DNA of 64,000 nt from Ganoderma boninense (Eukaryota > Basidiomycota > Agaricomycetes > Polyporales > Polyporaceae): NCBI GenBank assembly GCA_002900995.3, contig CM035311.1:3720001-3784000 (forward strand), read 5' to 3'. Each line of letters starts with the position of its first letter. Within the stretch, counting starts at the first letter, position 1. The notes under the pieces were generated by a model. That model saw only the letters and a list, made by a program, of their open reading frames with translations. It had not been told where the DNA came from and did no database searches. Shown here in pieces: positions 21,162 to 32,960 of this stretch. The position numbers were made by a program, and so were the translations under genes.

Positions 21162-23903
21162 ATGAAGTGCTTCTCGTCTCTGGCTCATAACGAGCGCATA
21201 TATGACGTGCTTTCCGGCGCCAAGACCGTCCTCGAGGTCAGCAAATCCGCACTCGAGGGATGCCCCATCCCCGGCCTGGCGCCGGTTGCGGACGTGCTGA
21301 TTGCGCTGATAGACAGAGTCGAGGTGCGTCGACATGCGAAATCTTGTACGCGTTTTGGTTTATGGGCTTTTCATAGGAGGTGCGAACGACTCACGAAGGC
21401 CTCGAGGAGCTCTCGCGCGAGATTTCGCAGCTGGTAAATGCCATCGAGAGCACCAGGCAGAAGACGGAAGCGCGCATCAGTCAGTATCCCACCAGTGATC
21501 CGCGACGCGGCGCCCTGCAAGACCGTCTGCAACATTCGCAGCTCTCGAACCGGGTTGCTGACCTTCGCGAGTATGTCTCTCGGTGTTCGACGTCGTTCTC
21601 CGATTTGACTTGGTGGAGCATACAGTCAACTCAATGAATTGAAGACCAGAGCAGACGATCTGTACAAGGGGCCATTCTTTCTGCGATGTTTCCACAGCTC
21701 TCGAGATGCTGGCACGCTTAAGGAACTTCAAGCCGGCGTCGCGAACGCCCTCAAGTACTTTAACGTGAGTATCGAATATCGTATACGTCGAGTGTGGGGC
21801 ACAAAGGACTTTTATGTCAACATCCACTTCTAGATCGAGTGTCAAATCGCCATCGAGGGACTCATTAACGAGGTCTTGCAAAATTTGGGTGTGGTCGAGG
21901 ACAAGGTGGAAGAAGTCAAACAAGTGGTAGAGGTGCGCTGCATTCGAATTCGTCGACGCCTCGCTGCTCACAGTCCTGTAGCGATCGGCGGCGGCGCGAG
22001 AGGAGGATAGTGAGTAGCATATGTCTGTTCCCCGAAGTTTCTTCGTGATGACGCGCAATGTCCAGTGGACGACAAGGTGTTGGAAGCCCTGCCCCACGCT
22101 GACGCCAGCTACCGAGCCTCTGTCAACACGCAGAAGGGAAACTTCCTCCCAGGCACCCGCTCCGAGCTGTTTTTGGAGCTCGATGCTTGGGCTGAAGGAC
22201 GGACAGACCTGTCGACCAAATCTATCTGCGTCCTCACTGGTGGTGTTGGAACCGGAAAGTCGACGATCGCCTCCGAGTTCGCTCGACGTCTGGACGACTG
22301 CGGCAGTTACGGGGCGTCGTTCTTCTTTGTCCGCGGTGTCGCAGAGCTGTCCTCGACGCGTGTGTTCTTCCCCACCCTCGCGTATCAGCTGGCGCATGCT
22401 CAGGATGCCCTGCGGAAACCTATCGTCAATGCTGCTCGAGACCACCTGAAGCGTGGGAAGCACCAGCAGATGAAGTACGAGGGTGCGAACCTCGTCGAAA
22501 AGCCTCTCAGCCAGATCGACAGCGGGCATCCGACAGTCTTTCTCGTCGTCGACGCGGTCGACGAATGCACCGACCACACCGCGGAGCTGGTCCCCAAACT
22601 CTTGCGCATACTAACTTCCTGTGTCCAGCACGCGCCGTTCCCGCTCCGCGTGTTCCTCACTTCCCGTCCCGAGCACGTCGTCGAACACGCCCTATCCAAG
22701 AGCTCCGCCGGCGTGCACAAGATCTCGCTCCACAACCTGTCCCCCGCGTCCGTCACGCGCGACATCTCCCTCTTCCTCCGCGACCGGCTCGCACAAAGCG
22801 CATCTGGGGAGGCGCTCCTCGACAGGCAGCCCGACCTCGTCGCGCGCCTCGCGCAGCGCGCGGACGGCCTCTTCGTGTACGCGCGCACCGCGATGGACTT
22901 CCTCGACAGCTACCCGGACCACTTCGAAGAGCGCCTCGGCCAGCTGCTCGACGACGGCGCCGCCGTGCCCGACGTGCCCCTCGGCCCGCTCGACGACCTC
23001 TACCTGACCGTCCTCGAGACCGCGTTCCCCCCAAGTCACATGGAGCGCCAGCCCGCCCTCCGCGCGCGCGTCGAAGCTGTCCTCGCGTGCATCGCGCTCC
23101 TCCGCGACCACCTCTCCCCCCGCGCGCTCGAGGCGCTCGCGGCTGGGTCGATTCCCTGCGCAGACTCGGTGCCCGTGCTGTACCAGCTCCGCGCGGTCGT
23201 CCTGTTCGATCGTGAGAGGCCGGACGAGGCGTTCCGCCCTGTGCACGCGAGCTTCGCGCAGTTCCTCGTCGACCCCGTGCGGTGCACGAACCCGCTGTAC
23301 CTCGTCGACGTGCGGCGGCAGCACGCGCGGCTCGCGGAGGGGTGCATGAAAGTGTTGCTGTCGCTCGGGCGCAACTTGATCCAGCTCGAGGATCCAACGG
23401 TGCACTTGGCGGACGTGCCCGACCTCGCGGATCGCGTGAGGGCGCACGTACCGCCGCACGTGCGCTACGCGTATGTACACTGGGCGGCGCATCTCGTGAA
23501 GGCGGGGAAGACGGTTGGGTTGGAGAGGGCGCTGGGCGAGTTCGCGGCGGGGAGGATGCTGGTGTGGCTCGAGACGCTGGGGTACCTTGGCCGGCTCGAC
23601 GTCGCGACGGTGGCGCTGGCTTCGGCGCGCGATTGGCAGGAGGTGCGTATTATGAGTGCCGTTTCTGCTTCCCGCACGTCGGATACTGACGGGGATTCTC
23701 GACTCTAGCGTCGTGGTTCGACGCGCGAGCTGCTGGATGAAGGGAGACAGCTGGTGGTGGATCACTATAGGGAGATCGAGGAGTGTCCGGACGACGTGTA
23801 CCGTTCTACGATCCGGCAGGATGGGTATACACCGATCGAGCGCGAGTTTGGATCCGCACTCGTGGATAGCGACGGGAATCCGGTGGCGTTTACGGTTGGA
23901 TAG
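21162..23903 (+). CDS. NACHT-domain NOD-like receptor (NLR copy 1)
   Basis: Intact STAND NTPase of about 797 residues. Exons: 21162-21323, 21377-21570, 21626-21764, 21834-21932, 21982-22009, 22066-23642, 23709-23903; all phases agree. The first five exons encode a helical N-terminal domain of about 205 residues (VLEVSKSALEGCPIPGLAPV, LYKGPFFLRCFHSSRDAGTL) that may be a HeLo/MLKL-like signalling bundle. Exon 6 carries Walker A GGVGTGKST (near residue 265), Walker B VFLVVDAVDEC, and FLTSRPEHVVE. It also holds the downstream helical/winged region PLGPLDDLYLTVLETAFPP and FRPVHASFAQFLVDPVRCTN. The C-terminus is helical (YVHWAAHLVKAGKTVG), and the last exon starts RRGSTRELLDEGRQLVVDHY. No WD40, ankyrin or TPR repeats are visible. 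Such fungal proteins are proposed sensors of non-self that trigger defence or cell death; here that is inference. Confidence 0.85.
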
Positions 23904-24661
23904 GTGAGTACGGGCTTCGTCGAGTGAGTTCCACCTACTGATCGTCATGAAGCGGCAGGCTATGTATCATTCGATGCTGTCTCTTCGATTCAAATAGTAA
24001 GCTGGGAGTCCCATGTTGGGATGAGGCTGGTCCGCAGTCTCTGGTGCGCTGCGGGGCTCAGAGGTTGGGGCGAAGCTCAGGATCAGGCACGAGAGTTCGT
24101 GAAACGGAGCCGGAGATCTTAGCCATGTCATGATCACCTGAAGATATGCTCCTGCTCGCCATGATGAGAATCCGGCGGGGATACTTATCAGTCCCGGTAT
24201 TGCCAGTGGCCCGTCGAAAACCGAGGAAGTCATTATACAGTGGGTTATTCAAGTCACGGTATCGTCGCAGAACACTCTGATCCTCTACCGAGAATTTCCA
24301 GATACGTCATCCGTGTCCACAAAATTGAGATCTCTCACGTCAGGGTTGTAACGTGGTGGACTGCCGCATCATGCACGGCCCCGTGGTACAACACGAACGT
24401 GCAACCGCTACAGGACAGTAGGAATTGGGGTACCGAATAGGTATAGGTATGGTGCCAGGTACGGCTCCATGCAATTTTCGCGGAAGGTTATGCGGTGTGG
24501 ACAGCCACGTCCAACCACATTGAAGCAACCTTGGTACGGAATCCTTTGCATGTGCGTAGAAAGTCCACGCCGCTCTTGCTCCGTTGTCTTGATGCACATC
24601 CTTAAAATCACCTCGCCCACTCGTGCCTTGCTCTTCCCTCGTTCGACTCCTGGCTTCAACC
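23904..24661. other. Spacer between NLR copies 1 and 2
   Basis: 758 bp between tandem NACHT genes on the same strand. No gene or repeat is recognised; it presumably holds the terminator of copy 1 and promoter of copy 2. Confidence 0.5.
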
Positions 24662-27492
24662 ATGAACTGCTTCTCGTCTCTTGCTAGCCGCGAGTGGATC
24701 TACGGCGCACTTTCCAATTCCAAGGCTGTATTAGAGGCTGGCAAACCCGTACTTGAGGCGCTCCCTGTCCCTGGCTTAGCTCCAGCTGCCGATGTGCTGA
24801 TTGCTCTGATAGGCAAAGTCGAGGTACGATTGCCGTGTTGAATGTTTTCATGAGCTCTATTCGAGTCTCTTGACTATCTTTCAGGAAGTACGGACGACGC
24901 ATGCAGGCCTCGAAGAACTATCAACCGAGATTAAACGTCTAGTTGACGCGATAGAGAGCACCAAGCAGGGCGTTGAAGATCGTTTGAAGAAATGTGCCGC
25001 TGGCGGTCCCGAATATCGTGCAATACAAGATAGTTCGCATAGTTCAGGCCTCGAGAGCCGGGTCACTGAACTTTGCCGGTATGTCATTCACCATTTCACC
25101 ACTCAATCCAATTTCACAGGGGGTTCCATACAGGCAGCTCAACGAGCTAAAGAGTCGAGCAGATGACCTTTATAAGGGCCCATGCTTTCTTCGATGCTTT
25201 TACAGCTCTCGAGACGCCGAGACATTGTCCGACCTGCGAAGCGGTGTCGTCAATGCTTTGAGATACTTCACTGTCAGTGTCGTTCATTGTCACTCCGCAC
25301 AACGAACCTTTATCAACACGCCACATCTTCAGGCCCAATGCCAAGTTCTCATACTGGGGCAGGTTGACGAGGTCTTGCGAAACCTGTCCGTGATTGGGAA
25401 AGATGTCAACGATGGTTTCGCGGTAAATCTCATTCTATTTTTCTGATGCATCACAGCTGATTGGACTGTACTAGAGAATTGATGAGGCTCGGAAAACTGA
25501 TCGTAAGTGGTATCCTCCAGTCAGAGTTTTCATGCCAATAATGTACTACCTCCAGAGGACGACAAGATTTTGAAGCGCCTACCTCATGTCGAGGCCAGCT
25601 ATCACGCGTTCGTCAACACACCGAAGAGCAGGTTCCTGGAAGGCACCCGTTCCGAGCTCCTTGGGGATCTCGAGGTCTGGGCAGAAGGAAATACACTGGG
25701 AGGCTTGGGGCTATCCAGCAAGCCGATCTGCGTTCTCACCGGTGAAGTTGGCACTGGAAAATCAACCATCGCCTCCGAGTTTGCTAAACGACTCAATACT
25801 AGTCCGCATAGTGCCTATGGCGCATCTTTCTTCTTCAATTGCGGGGTGGACGACTTGTCTTCGGCCAAGATTTTCTTCCCCACCATCGCTCACGAGCTAG
25901 CGCACGTTCAAGCCGCTTTCCGCCAACCTATCATCAAGGCCGCTCGACAGTACCTTGGCCGCGGCTTGCAACATCAGCAGCTAACGTACGCGGGCGAACT
26001 TGTTCGAATCGCGATCAGCGAAATCGCAATCAGGGAGGGGGAACACCCTGCCGTCCTACTCGTCATAGACGGCGTTGACGAATGCTCCGGGTTGGTTCCG
26101 GACCTTTTGGACATCCTCAAGAGCTGTGTCGACGCCAGCCGCTCCTGTATTCCGCTTAAAGTTTTCATCACTTCTCGCCCAGCTCACGGTGGCACTCAAA
26201 CCTTCTTATCTAAGCACCCCGATCACGTCCAAAGCATCTCTCTTGATGACCCATCTTCGAAATATGGGACCGACGAGATTCCCAATTTCCTCCGAAGCCG
26301 ATTCTCGCAGACTGCACCTGGGAGAAGAGTGCTCAAAGAACAACCCCAATTGGTCGAACACCTCGCATCGCTAGTGAGCAGGAGCTTCCTGCTTGCACAG
26401 ATCGCCATGCAAAGCCTTGAGAGCGACCCCCAACAGTTTCAATTGAGGCTGCAGCAAATGCTTGCGGACCGCTCCGTCCGGGAAGCCTCATTCACGCAGC
26501 CCATCCCTCCCTCCCACCAAGCCCAGGCCTCTGGAGATCGGCTCGATAGCCTGTATCTATTCATCCTACAAACCGCGTTCCCCCCAGGAAGTACGAAACA
26601 TCAAAAGGACCTGCGTGTGCGCCTCCAAACCGTCCTGGGGTGCGTCGCGCTCCTCTCGGACCACCTCTCGGCCGGCGCCATTGAAGCATTCACGTCCGTC
26701 TCGCGCGAAGATTCGAAGTCAGTGCTGCAAAAGCTCCGCGCTGTACTCTCCTCCGATGGCAATGAGGTGGCCTCGGACTCGGATACGATGTTCCACCCCA
26801 TGCACGCCAGCTTCCCGCAGTTCCTCGTTGACCCCGCTCGATGTACCAATCCCCTATACCTCGTTGACAAGCCGCGCGAGAGCGCACGCATCGCACAGGG
26901 GTGCTTGAACGCGGTCATGTCTCTCGCCCCCAACTCTGGCGCAGGTGTAGCCGGGACGGAGGGCCTCGCGGATGGGGCGACCGGGCACGTTTCACCGCAC
27001 GTCCGCTATGCATGCCTGCATTGGGCGTCGCACTTCGGAGAGGCGAAGAAGACCGCCGAGCTCAATACGGCGTTGGACAGGTTCACGGCGCCGGAGACGA
27101 TGCAGAAGTGGGTGGAGACTCTGGGACAGCTTGGTCGGTTGGACATTGCGGAGGCAGCGCTGGATTCTGTTTCAAAGTTGGAGGAGGTGCGTAAAGTTGT
27201 TTCAGATCGACGATACGATGCGCGTGATACTGACTGCTCGAACAACGTTTCGCAGCCAAAGCACGAGACTAGAGAGCGTTTGGTCAAGGCCCGACAGCTG
27301 GTTGTTGATCATTACGAGGAGATAGAGAACTCTCCGAGCATGGTGTACTCCTTCGAGACTGGGATCAAGGAGGATTCCGCCCGGGGTGCCAGTCGAAACC
27401 CCCATGCGGGCAAGTCTCCACAGCGTAAAGAGACGGAATATTTCGACGCCATGTCGGCATTCCCAGGTGGATACCCAAAAGATTCGGCCTAG
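24662..27492 (+). CDS. NACHT-domain NOD-like receptor (NLR copy 2)
   Basis: Intact tandem paralogue of copy 1, about 826 residues. Exons: 24662-24823, 24885-25078, 25134-25272, 25333-25422, 25475-25502, 25556-27186, 27256-27492. Exon 1, 2, 3 and 5 lengths (162, 194, 139, 28 nt) equal those of copy 1. Walker A is GEVGTGKST; Walker B is VLLVIDGVDEC; the post-Walker B element is FITSRPAHGG. It keeps FHPMHASFPQFLVDPARCTN and the C-terminal CLHWASHFGEAKKTAEL. The last exon keeps QLVVDHYEEIENSP and then extends with a polar tail absent from the others. The final intron (69 bp) is in frame and has no stop, so retaining it would add 23 residues. The sequence is visibly less GC-rich and more diverged from copies 4-6 than they are from one another. 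Confidence 0.85.
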
Positions 27493-28187
27493 ATGTTATC
27501 GTAGATTTCCCTGAGGAGAATAGACTTGGTTGTCGTATAGGCAGATGCGAATCCCAAATCTGTTTCGAGATTTCCTACTTCTTGCCAGTGGCCAATAAAT
27601 GTGGCAAGGATATGCTTGAAAACAAGGTCGTACATGCCTTGTTCCAAACATTACAACGTCTTGCGACATGATCCCGAGGCCTCAATCTCACGTACTTATT
27701 TCGGCTCATGATGATGCGTAAGGGAAATATGAACGAGGGGGACTGTTGTCATTTTGTTTCAGGCATTTTCGCTGGTGGCAATCATTTCCGCAGGCAGTAT
27801 GTTCCTCTGAAAGCCATGTCATTCGATTGAATAAACTGCCTATCACTCGCAGTTCGGAGTCTGGCGTTTACATTCAAGCATACAGCTTACGCATCGTGAT
27901 CGGCAAAGGTGGATCCAGCCCCTGCGCCGCTTACTCGCCTCGTCCGACGTCCTTGAGCTCCGAAAAATATAAGTATGGGAACATTTCCCGCACGCAGCCG
28001 TCTATCGAACTGCAACAAATTCCGGCTCCATTAGATATCCGCACTCATACAATAAATACACAAGTAGGGGGCACTCAACAGGACCTCCCGTCAAAGTCCA
28101 CCCAACACGACTCGCTGACATTGGGCCCAAGATCATACGCACGAGATGGGTATTCATTAGTACAGCACGCCTCCCCCCCGCCCGAGC
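27493..28187. other. Convergent intergenic region after NLR copy 2
   Basis: About 700 bp between the stop of NLR copy 2 (plus) and the stop of the BTB gene (minus). No coding signal or repeat is recognised. Confidence 0.5.
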
Positions 28188-31118
28188 TCACCGCAGCCTA
28201 AACCACTCTGGAATCGTCCGCCACAGCCGCTCCCGCTCGCGCGCCGCCCACGCCTCCAGCGCGTGCGCACACGCCGCGCAGTCCGCGAACTCGGCGCTCT
28301 TCAGCTGCCCGAGCTCCTCCGCGACGTACAGCGGGTCCGCGCACCCCCGCTCCCGGTCGAACAGGTAGTGCTGCGTCGCGAGCTCCACCAGCTCCGCCAG
28401 GTCCTTCCGGCACGCCGCGGGCGTCACGCACACCGCGCGCCGCGCCGCTGCCCCGTTGCGGTTCCCCCCGCCTATCCCCATCCCCAGGCCGCCCGCGAGC
28501 CCGGGCATGCCGAGCACCCCGGTCGCGATCGCGTGCTGGCCCGAGCGCTGCCGCCGGTGCGATTGGTGGTCCGACGCGGCGTGCTCCATGTTCTGGATGA
28601 GCGCGGTCACGGCGTGCTGCGCGGCCTCCTTGCCCAGCGCGAGCCGCTGCAGGTCGCCCGGGGACAGCGTGTGCGAGAGCGAGGGCGGGCAGTGCGGGTC
28701 GCGCGGGTCGAGGACGCTGCCCGGGGCGGGCTCAAAGATCTGCGCGAAGCTGTGCCGCGAGAGCTCGTAGAAGGCCGCGGGGAGGAGGTCGTCCGCGCCG
28801 ATCTCGCGCGCGAGGTTGATCACGGCCTGGGGGGACTGGTGAGCGAGAAGAGGGATGGGGTGGGGAGATGGTACGAACGATGGGGTGGGGATATCGCGTG
28901 CCGCGCGGCTGTCCGGTCTCTACTTCGTGTGCGCGGGCGACGTCCTCGCGCAGATCCCAGCCCTTGAGGGTGGACGGCCATGCCGTGCGGATGTGCGCCA
29001 GGGCTTTCTGACGAGTGCTTTCTTCGATGAGATATTTGCTGGATAGACGGAGGACGCCAGACGAGGCTACGAAGTCGCGACGATCGTTGCTGCCGAAATT
29101 ACTGAATTGGTAGAACCAGTAAGCATGCGCATCGCGTATCGCACGAAAATGGACCAAAAAGATGCAGAATGATGCGGCACGAGAAGGAGAGCAATGTGTC
29201 TAGGAAGCAACAACAACGAGAGGGGGCTGCGTTCTCCAATATTCATGTCTGGAGAGCAGGCGAGGGCTACTCCACAATGCAAACACCGATGTCTCTCCAG
29301 CCGGCAGTTCGTACAAGGCTAGTTTCACGTTCGCATCAAGCCCCAACATGTGTTGAAAGTTTGGGGCCTCACGGTGCGCTCCAGGCCGGAAATATCTATC
29401 AAAGACCTGCCTACACACGCTTCGCCCTGCGAACGTGCATGCCTAAAGGCAGATTACAAGGAGCTCCATCTGTCGTTGCAGAGGATGATGCACAGCCAGC
29501 CATTCGCAGCCGAGACCCGGCGCGAGATCAATACACGCAATATCAGTAGGGCTGGGCTTACCCGTTACTGAGTTGACGGAGAAGCTATCGAGTTTCGAAG
29601 TGTCGGCCGAAAGATGCACTTATATCTGTAAATACAGATTTTGTTGCAGGCCGATGTTCGAAGCGGCGGCGTGCGAGGAGATAGATTTTCATTTGTCATG
29701 TGGCTTTGGTTAGGCATGAATGAGCCCAAGCTTATGACGCAGGTTTCACTCGAATGACATGGCCAAGCCGGTAGTCGTCTTCGGGCGCATACGCCTAAAG
29801 ATTGGGTGGAGAAGCGGGAACCCTGGACAGAGACGCACGAAACTGTTTGGCAACTTTGCGCAGTCAGAGGAGGCGGGGGTTGGCTATAAGCCTAACTTCG
29901 CGTCGCCGGATCCCGGTCGCGTGGTACCTCACTGCGCACCTGCATGAAAGGCAAGACCCAATGGCTCTGCCCGGCATATATTAGGATGCCGCTGTCACAT
30001 CGAGCAAGTATATGTATGCGCGCCATTTGGATGCCCGGAGCACGCGGGGCATGACGCAAGTCCAGGTCGCCATAACGTCGCCGCGTGTTGTGAGCAGGAC
30101 TCGCGCCATGTCCTAATCCAGCCGGGTTGACGGGGAAAGAACTAAGCACACCGCATCTCAACTCACGTGGGCGTAACAGCTCTCCACCCGACAGACTCAA
30201 TCCCGCTGTTCACTTTTCCTCGTTTCCCTTCTCGGACTCGTCGCAAAAGGCCCCGTTTGGAGACCATAGGGCACAGCAGTGGCAGTTGACCCGAGCTTAT
30301 GTGAAACGTTTGGAGCTCGGGCGACATTGGTGCTGGATCTCGCGAAGACGGAAAGGTGCCAAAATATCGAGCGTGACATGACATGAAGAGAAGGGTAAGG
30401 ACCCACTCACGCTGGCAATACTTTGAGGCCGGCGCCCTTCAGTCCCACGCCTACACTCCCCGCCTTAGGCATACATGCGTTTCGAAGAGGCCCGAGTCTA
30501 TAGGGTTTGTCGGGGTGCAGGATAGCGGCAAAATGGCTCTGGGTAGCACCGTCACGAGCACTAGACCTTTGGCACTTCGAGGACGCGTTCAAGGTGATCG
30601 GCCATCGAAAGCTCTCGTCTGATCGAGAAACAGCACGATCGAGAGCACGGAACAGCCCTGTAGCAACACAGGAAGGCCAGGCGACGCACATGGATACTTC
30701 GCTAGCTCTCTGGTGGCGCGTAGGCAAAGGTGAACGAAACGGCGAACTTGGGGGCATCGGACATGGAGGAAAACATAGGTCTCCAGGAAAAAGGAATGAG
30801 GAGGATACGGCAGAAAGAGACGTACGGGCCATCATATATAACCTTGACCAGGTTCGCCACATCCTCCGGGGAATCGTGCAGGTCCAGGAGAGGGCAGCCC
30901 TCGAGCCGTCGCTCATTGGGGTCGGAGGTAGACGGCTGGGGAAGAGAGAAGAGATCACGGAAGAAGACAGACTTGCGGCATAGCTGAGATATGTGTACAC
31001 GGAAGAGGGTGGACTGGGCGCAAAGGATGAGGGAGCCGTCGGAGAACCAGAACTCAGGGTGCTTGACGAGGAGACCTTGGCTGAGTTGTGACTGGAGAGA
31101 TTCAGAATCCGAAGACAT
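28188..31118 (-). CDS. BTB/POZ-domain protein split by a 1.7-kb intron
   Basis: The best model is three exons, 31118-30826, 29101-28879 and 28826-28188, giving about 384 residues with all phases matched. Exon 1 holds the BTB fold start (HPEFWFSDGSLILCAQSTLF, FFRDLFSLPQP, LLDLHDSPEDVANLVKVIYD). Exon 2 continues it (FGSNDRRDFVASSGVLRLSS, AHIRTAWPSTLKGWDLRED). Exon 3 has INLAREIGADDLLPAAFYEL, LSPGDLQRLALGKEAAQH and a C-terminal Cys pair (CAAC) before RERERLWRTIPEWFRLR. These are typical of a large mushroom family of BTB proteins of unknown role; BTB domains mediate protein-protein contacts, often as ubiquitin-ligase adaptors. The intron 29102-30825 (donor GTACGT, acceptor ATTCAG) is more than twenty times the usual size here. 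It could be an insertion that separated the gene, in which case this is a pseudogene. The second intron is 52 bp. Confidence 0.7.
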
Positions 31119-31336
31119 GGAAGGAGTTGAAGGAAGATGGCAGTCTAGGGATACATACAGCAGGCGGAAGATGGGAGAGGTGGGAGGGGACAACGAGGCG
31201 GGAGTGGTGACCGTCGAGGCCGTCCCTGGGCCTGGCTGAGCAGAGACAAGATGCCTGCAGGCACCGAGCTTGATGAATGGGGACATTGTGGCTGTTGCTA
31301 TCATAATACTACGTAAGATAACCGCGGTAGAGCACG

Positions 31337-31418
31337 TCTCTGTTAGTATATCGGTTAGTACACGCGCCTGTCATTCCGCTGACCGCGCGAAAGCGGGGTT
31401 CGACTCCCCGACAGAGAG
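31337..31418 (+). tRNA. tRNA-Asp (anticodon GUC) with a 10-nt intron
   Basis: A complete cloverleaf folds: acceptor stem TCTCTGT with ACAGAGA and discriminator G; D arm GTA...TAC; anticodon stem CGCGC (31363-31367) with GCGCG (31385-31389); T arm CGGGG-TTCGACT-CCCCG. The anticodon GTC is at 31370-31372. The loop is interrupted after position 37 by ten bases (31374-31383), the canonical nuclear tRNA intron site. Internal promoter boxes are intact (B box GGTTCGACTCC). It lies 218 bp from, and divergent to, the BTB gene start. Confidence 0.93.
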
Positions 31419-31421
31419 TCC

Positions 31422-31426
31422 TTTTT
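31422..31426 (+). terminator. RNA polymerase III terminator of tRNA-Asp
   Basis: A run of five T residues starts four bases after the mature tRNA 3' end, as expected for Pol III termination. Confidence 0.8.
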
Positions 31427-32654
31427 ACCCCGTTAGAACCCGATTGTTTTCTCGCGTTGATGGTGTCTCTCGTCTCTTGTTCCCTCCTATTCCCCTCTGT
31501 TGTCATCTTCCCTCTCGCTGCTACTCATCGATTCGCTTCTCTTCTATCTCGGCCATTAATCCACACTGATCGGTCAAGATTACCAATACTTGGTGCAAGG
31601 CCGTACGCATTCGAACTTGGCCTCATTTTACGACAGATGCCTTCATGATCAATAGTTCTGTTGGGAGATTTGTTTTTTTTTTACCCATGAGCTATTGGAT
31701 AGAATCCCTTGATCTTCAAGGCTGTGGTTAGTGCATGTCTGCGCTCGTTCTTATTTGTTGTTCCGACACACTGACTTATTGCCCCTGCCACTGGCAGTGC
31801 TTCGAGCATCCGCATACAGGTACCGCGCCGAACACGTAACCCCAGTTCAGTCACGCCACACCCATTCAGTCGCCATTTCTCGTCGACAAGCCGTGCCAAA
31901 ACCAGATGAACTTGCGGACCGGCCGCAGCCCTCAGGCCTCTCAGTCCCAACCCTCGTAGACTAGGCTGTTCAACGCCGCAAAATACGTACGTATTTCTGT
32001 ACGGCGGGTCTGCAGTCATGCGATTCGCAACATGAGGTGCATACGATTGAGCCCATATCGTGCGAGCGGTCCCTGAAAAGGTCGGGAAACCCTACCGACG
32101 GCCTTGCTAGCCCTCGTCTCTAGATCTGCAGCCTCTGTCTCTCTCTGCCTCTGCCTCTGCCTCTGACACTGCGCCGTCTTCCTGCCAACGGCAAGACCTT
32201 CCCCGCTGCTCGCCCTCGTCTACAGCCAGTGCTGGAGGCTATCTCATACCGCAGGCCATGAGCAACTGGGGCCCGTTGGGGAGTATTGAGGTCGAGGGCC
32301 TATGCCACGTAATGCAGGGAGATGCGCCGCTTCTCCTTCTCTTGTGTGGTTTTGTTTGAGGTGCGATAACAGTGGTATCCACTTCTGCGGAGGCATCATG
32401 GACATTTCACGAGAGGCGTGCCTCCCAGGTCCCTGTCGTCCGATCATGAAGGAGTGGTGGCAGCAACGTTGAACGTACGGTCCACGTCTATCCACGGTAC
32501 GTCACAGGACAAATCACTCCTCGATTTCTACTTCCGTCGAAAACAAACATTCCATTTGGATTCAAAGAGTCTTCCGCCCGCAAGCCCCCCCGATATCGTC
32601 GAGCTGCGCCAAGAGGAGACTGAGTCAATTATCCAAACCCCCCCCCCCCCGTCA
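31427..32654. other. Intergenic region with a CT-rich stretch
   Basis: About 1.2 kb without a recognised gene. It contains a CTCTGC/CTCTGT simple repeat at 32131-32166 and, near its end, a run of about 13 C residues at 32638-32650. Confidence 0.5.
32131..32166. repeat. CTCTGC-type microsatellite
   Basis: Imperfect hexanucleotide repeat of CCTCTG/TCTCTC units, read directly from the sequence. Confidence 0.7.
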
Positions 32655-32960
32655 TCGTACAGTGCATGCATGCATGACGGCGACGCTCGCAGCGCTCAAG
32701 CGCACCAGCGCCAAGCTCCGTGCTCAACCTCAGCGACCTATCACTCGACAACACGTACGTCCGCTCCTTCAGCATGGTCGTCCGCCGCCGCATCCTCGAA
32801 CCCGTCCAGCACAAGGTCGGCCGGCGCACCGAACAGCTCGTGAGCAACCTTACGACTGCTCCGCCGCCTGCTCTCGTTCCTCCTCACGCCGAGTTACGAT
32901 GCGCGTGCGCTCTACGCATACCTATACTTCGAGACGGGGTGCTCGCCGTCGCATCGAACG
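32655..32960 (+). pseudogene. Decayed fragment resembling XPF/Rad1 nuclease (fragment 1)
   Basis: Short stretches in different frames resemble consecutive parts of the helicase-like half of XPF/Rad1, the structure-specific endonuclease of nucleotide excision repair. They read MTATLAALKRTSAKLRAQ, then LNLSDLSLDNTYVRSFSMVV and RRRILEPVQHKVGRRTEQLV in another frame. In a third frame comes LRRLLSFLL...YDARALYAYL, corresponding to the family's leucine-rich stretch before the YDALTFHAYLE-like motif. The frame changes, missing flanks and absent nuclease domain mark it as a relic. The resemblance is from memory of the family and has not been checked by alignment. Confidence 0.55.

Noticed and set aside
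22692..23948. Long minus-strand frames opposite NLR copy 1 (also opposite copies 3-6)
   Set aside because: GC-rich codon usage leaves the opposite strand open; no domain is seen, while the sense strand has the NACHT motifs.
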